A stretch of 64,000 bases of DNA from Leptospira interrogans (GTDB lineage Bacteria; Spirochaetota; Leptospiria; Leptospirales; Leptospiraceae). This document shows positions 63,897-64,000 of this stretch, piece by piece. A program made the position numbers and the translations under genes. Under the pieces are notes generated by a model. It ran no database searches. It had not been told where the DNA came from and saw only the letters and a program-made list of their open reading frames with translations. Every line of letters begins with the position of its first letter. The first letter of the stretch is position 1. Location of the stretch: positions 1-64,000 of the forward strand of contig NZ_FTNA01000013.1 in assembly GCF_900156205.1 (NCBI RefSeq), read 5' to 3'.

Positions 63897-63946
63897 TACC
63901 TAATATTTTGCGTTGAAACAGTGGTTTACGATAAAAATTAACGGTA
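63897..63946. repeat. Short dispersed repeat R5, copy c
   Basis: ACCTAATATTTTGCGTTGAA, CAGTGGTTTACGATAAAAAT and TAACGGTAC, in the order seen at 22691 and 35520. The rest of 63840-64000 is non-coding with nothing else I can support. Confidence 0.45.
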
Positions 63947-64000
63947 CTCTATAGTAGTTAGCGTCGCTTAAATTATCATTGGCATCGGCGTTTCTTTTAC

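Overview
The window looks like chromosomal DNA from a pathogenic-clade Leptospira (spirochaete). The evidence is low G+C, TTG and GTG starts alongside ATG, two paralogues of the Leptospira-restricted DUF1564 family, an IS110-type (IS1533-like) transposase remnant, and long A+T-rich spacers full of short interspersed repeats. I infer the genus from gene content and style. No rRNA operon or other marker is present to fix the species.

Layout. 1-650 is repeat-bearing spacer. 651-1829 is infC-rpmI-rplT with a terminator. 1867-3390 is a ZapB-like coiled-coil gene, zapA and 5-formyl-THF cyclo-ligase. 3998-17583 is one uninterrupted co-directional run: cheW-cheA-cheB-cheY, scpA-scpB, pheA-tyrA-aroA, cmk-rpsA, a TPR membrane protein and hisG, mostly with overlapping or nearly touching ends. 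rpmF-plsX follow. 19.1-23.9 kb is a decay zone with a multiply frameshifted lipoprotein gene, an Xre regulator and repeats. 23.9-29 kb has two convergent alkaline-phosphatase-fold membrane enzymes. 29.5-33.1 kb is a TetR-HlyD-ABC export operon with a visible promoter and operator. 33.2-39.1 kb holds an RNA methyltransferase, a frameshifted SWIM zinc-finger gene, a prepilin peptidase and an aminotransferase. 40.3-43.3 kb is a tandem-AAA ATPase with a VWA partner that has no normal start codon. Then come DUF1564, an exported ankyrin protein, smpB-der-plsY and two hypotheticals, a 1.5-kb repeat desert, a Maf/MptE-like gene, smc, a second DUF1564, a Cys-rich exported protein, tRNA-Met, glnA under a sigma-54-type promoter, and the IS110 remnant.

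How the genes fit together. ScpA, ScpB and SMC make up a complete condensin set, with SMC 45 kb away from the other two. PlsX and PlsY are the two steps that start phospholipid synthesis. PheA, TyrA and AroA cover the end of the shikimate route to Phe and Tyr, and the aminotransferase could act there too. CheW/A/B/Y feed the flagellar motor, while CheR and receptors are elsewhere.

Most notable observations: (i) an AAA-VWA pair whose second gene can be translated only from a CTG overlapping the upstream stop, or by a -1 slip on an A9 run; (ii) an SMC whose canonical hinge appears to be replaced by a segment of about 45 residues; (iii) a CheA with a fused CheC phosphatase domain; (iv) a GlnA lacking the adenylylated tyrosine; (v) two families of terminal-inverted-repeat mini-elements, one of which sits beside both DUF1564 genes.
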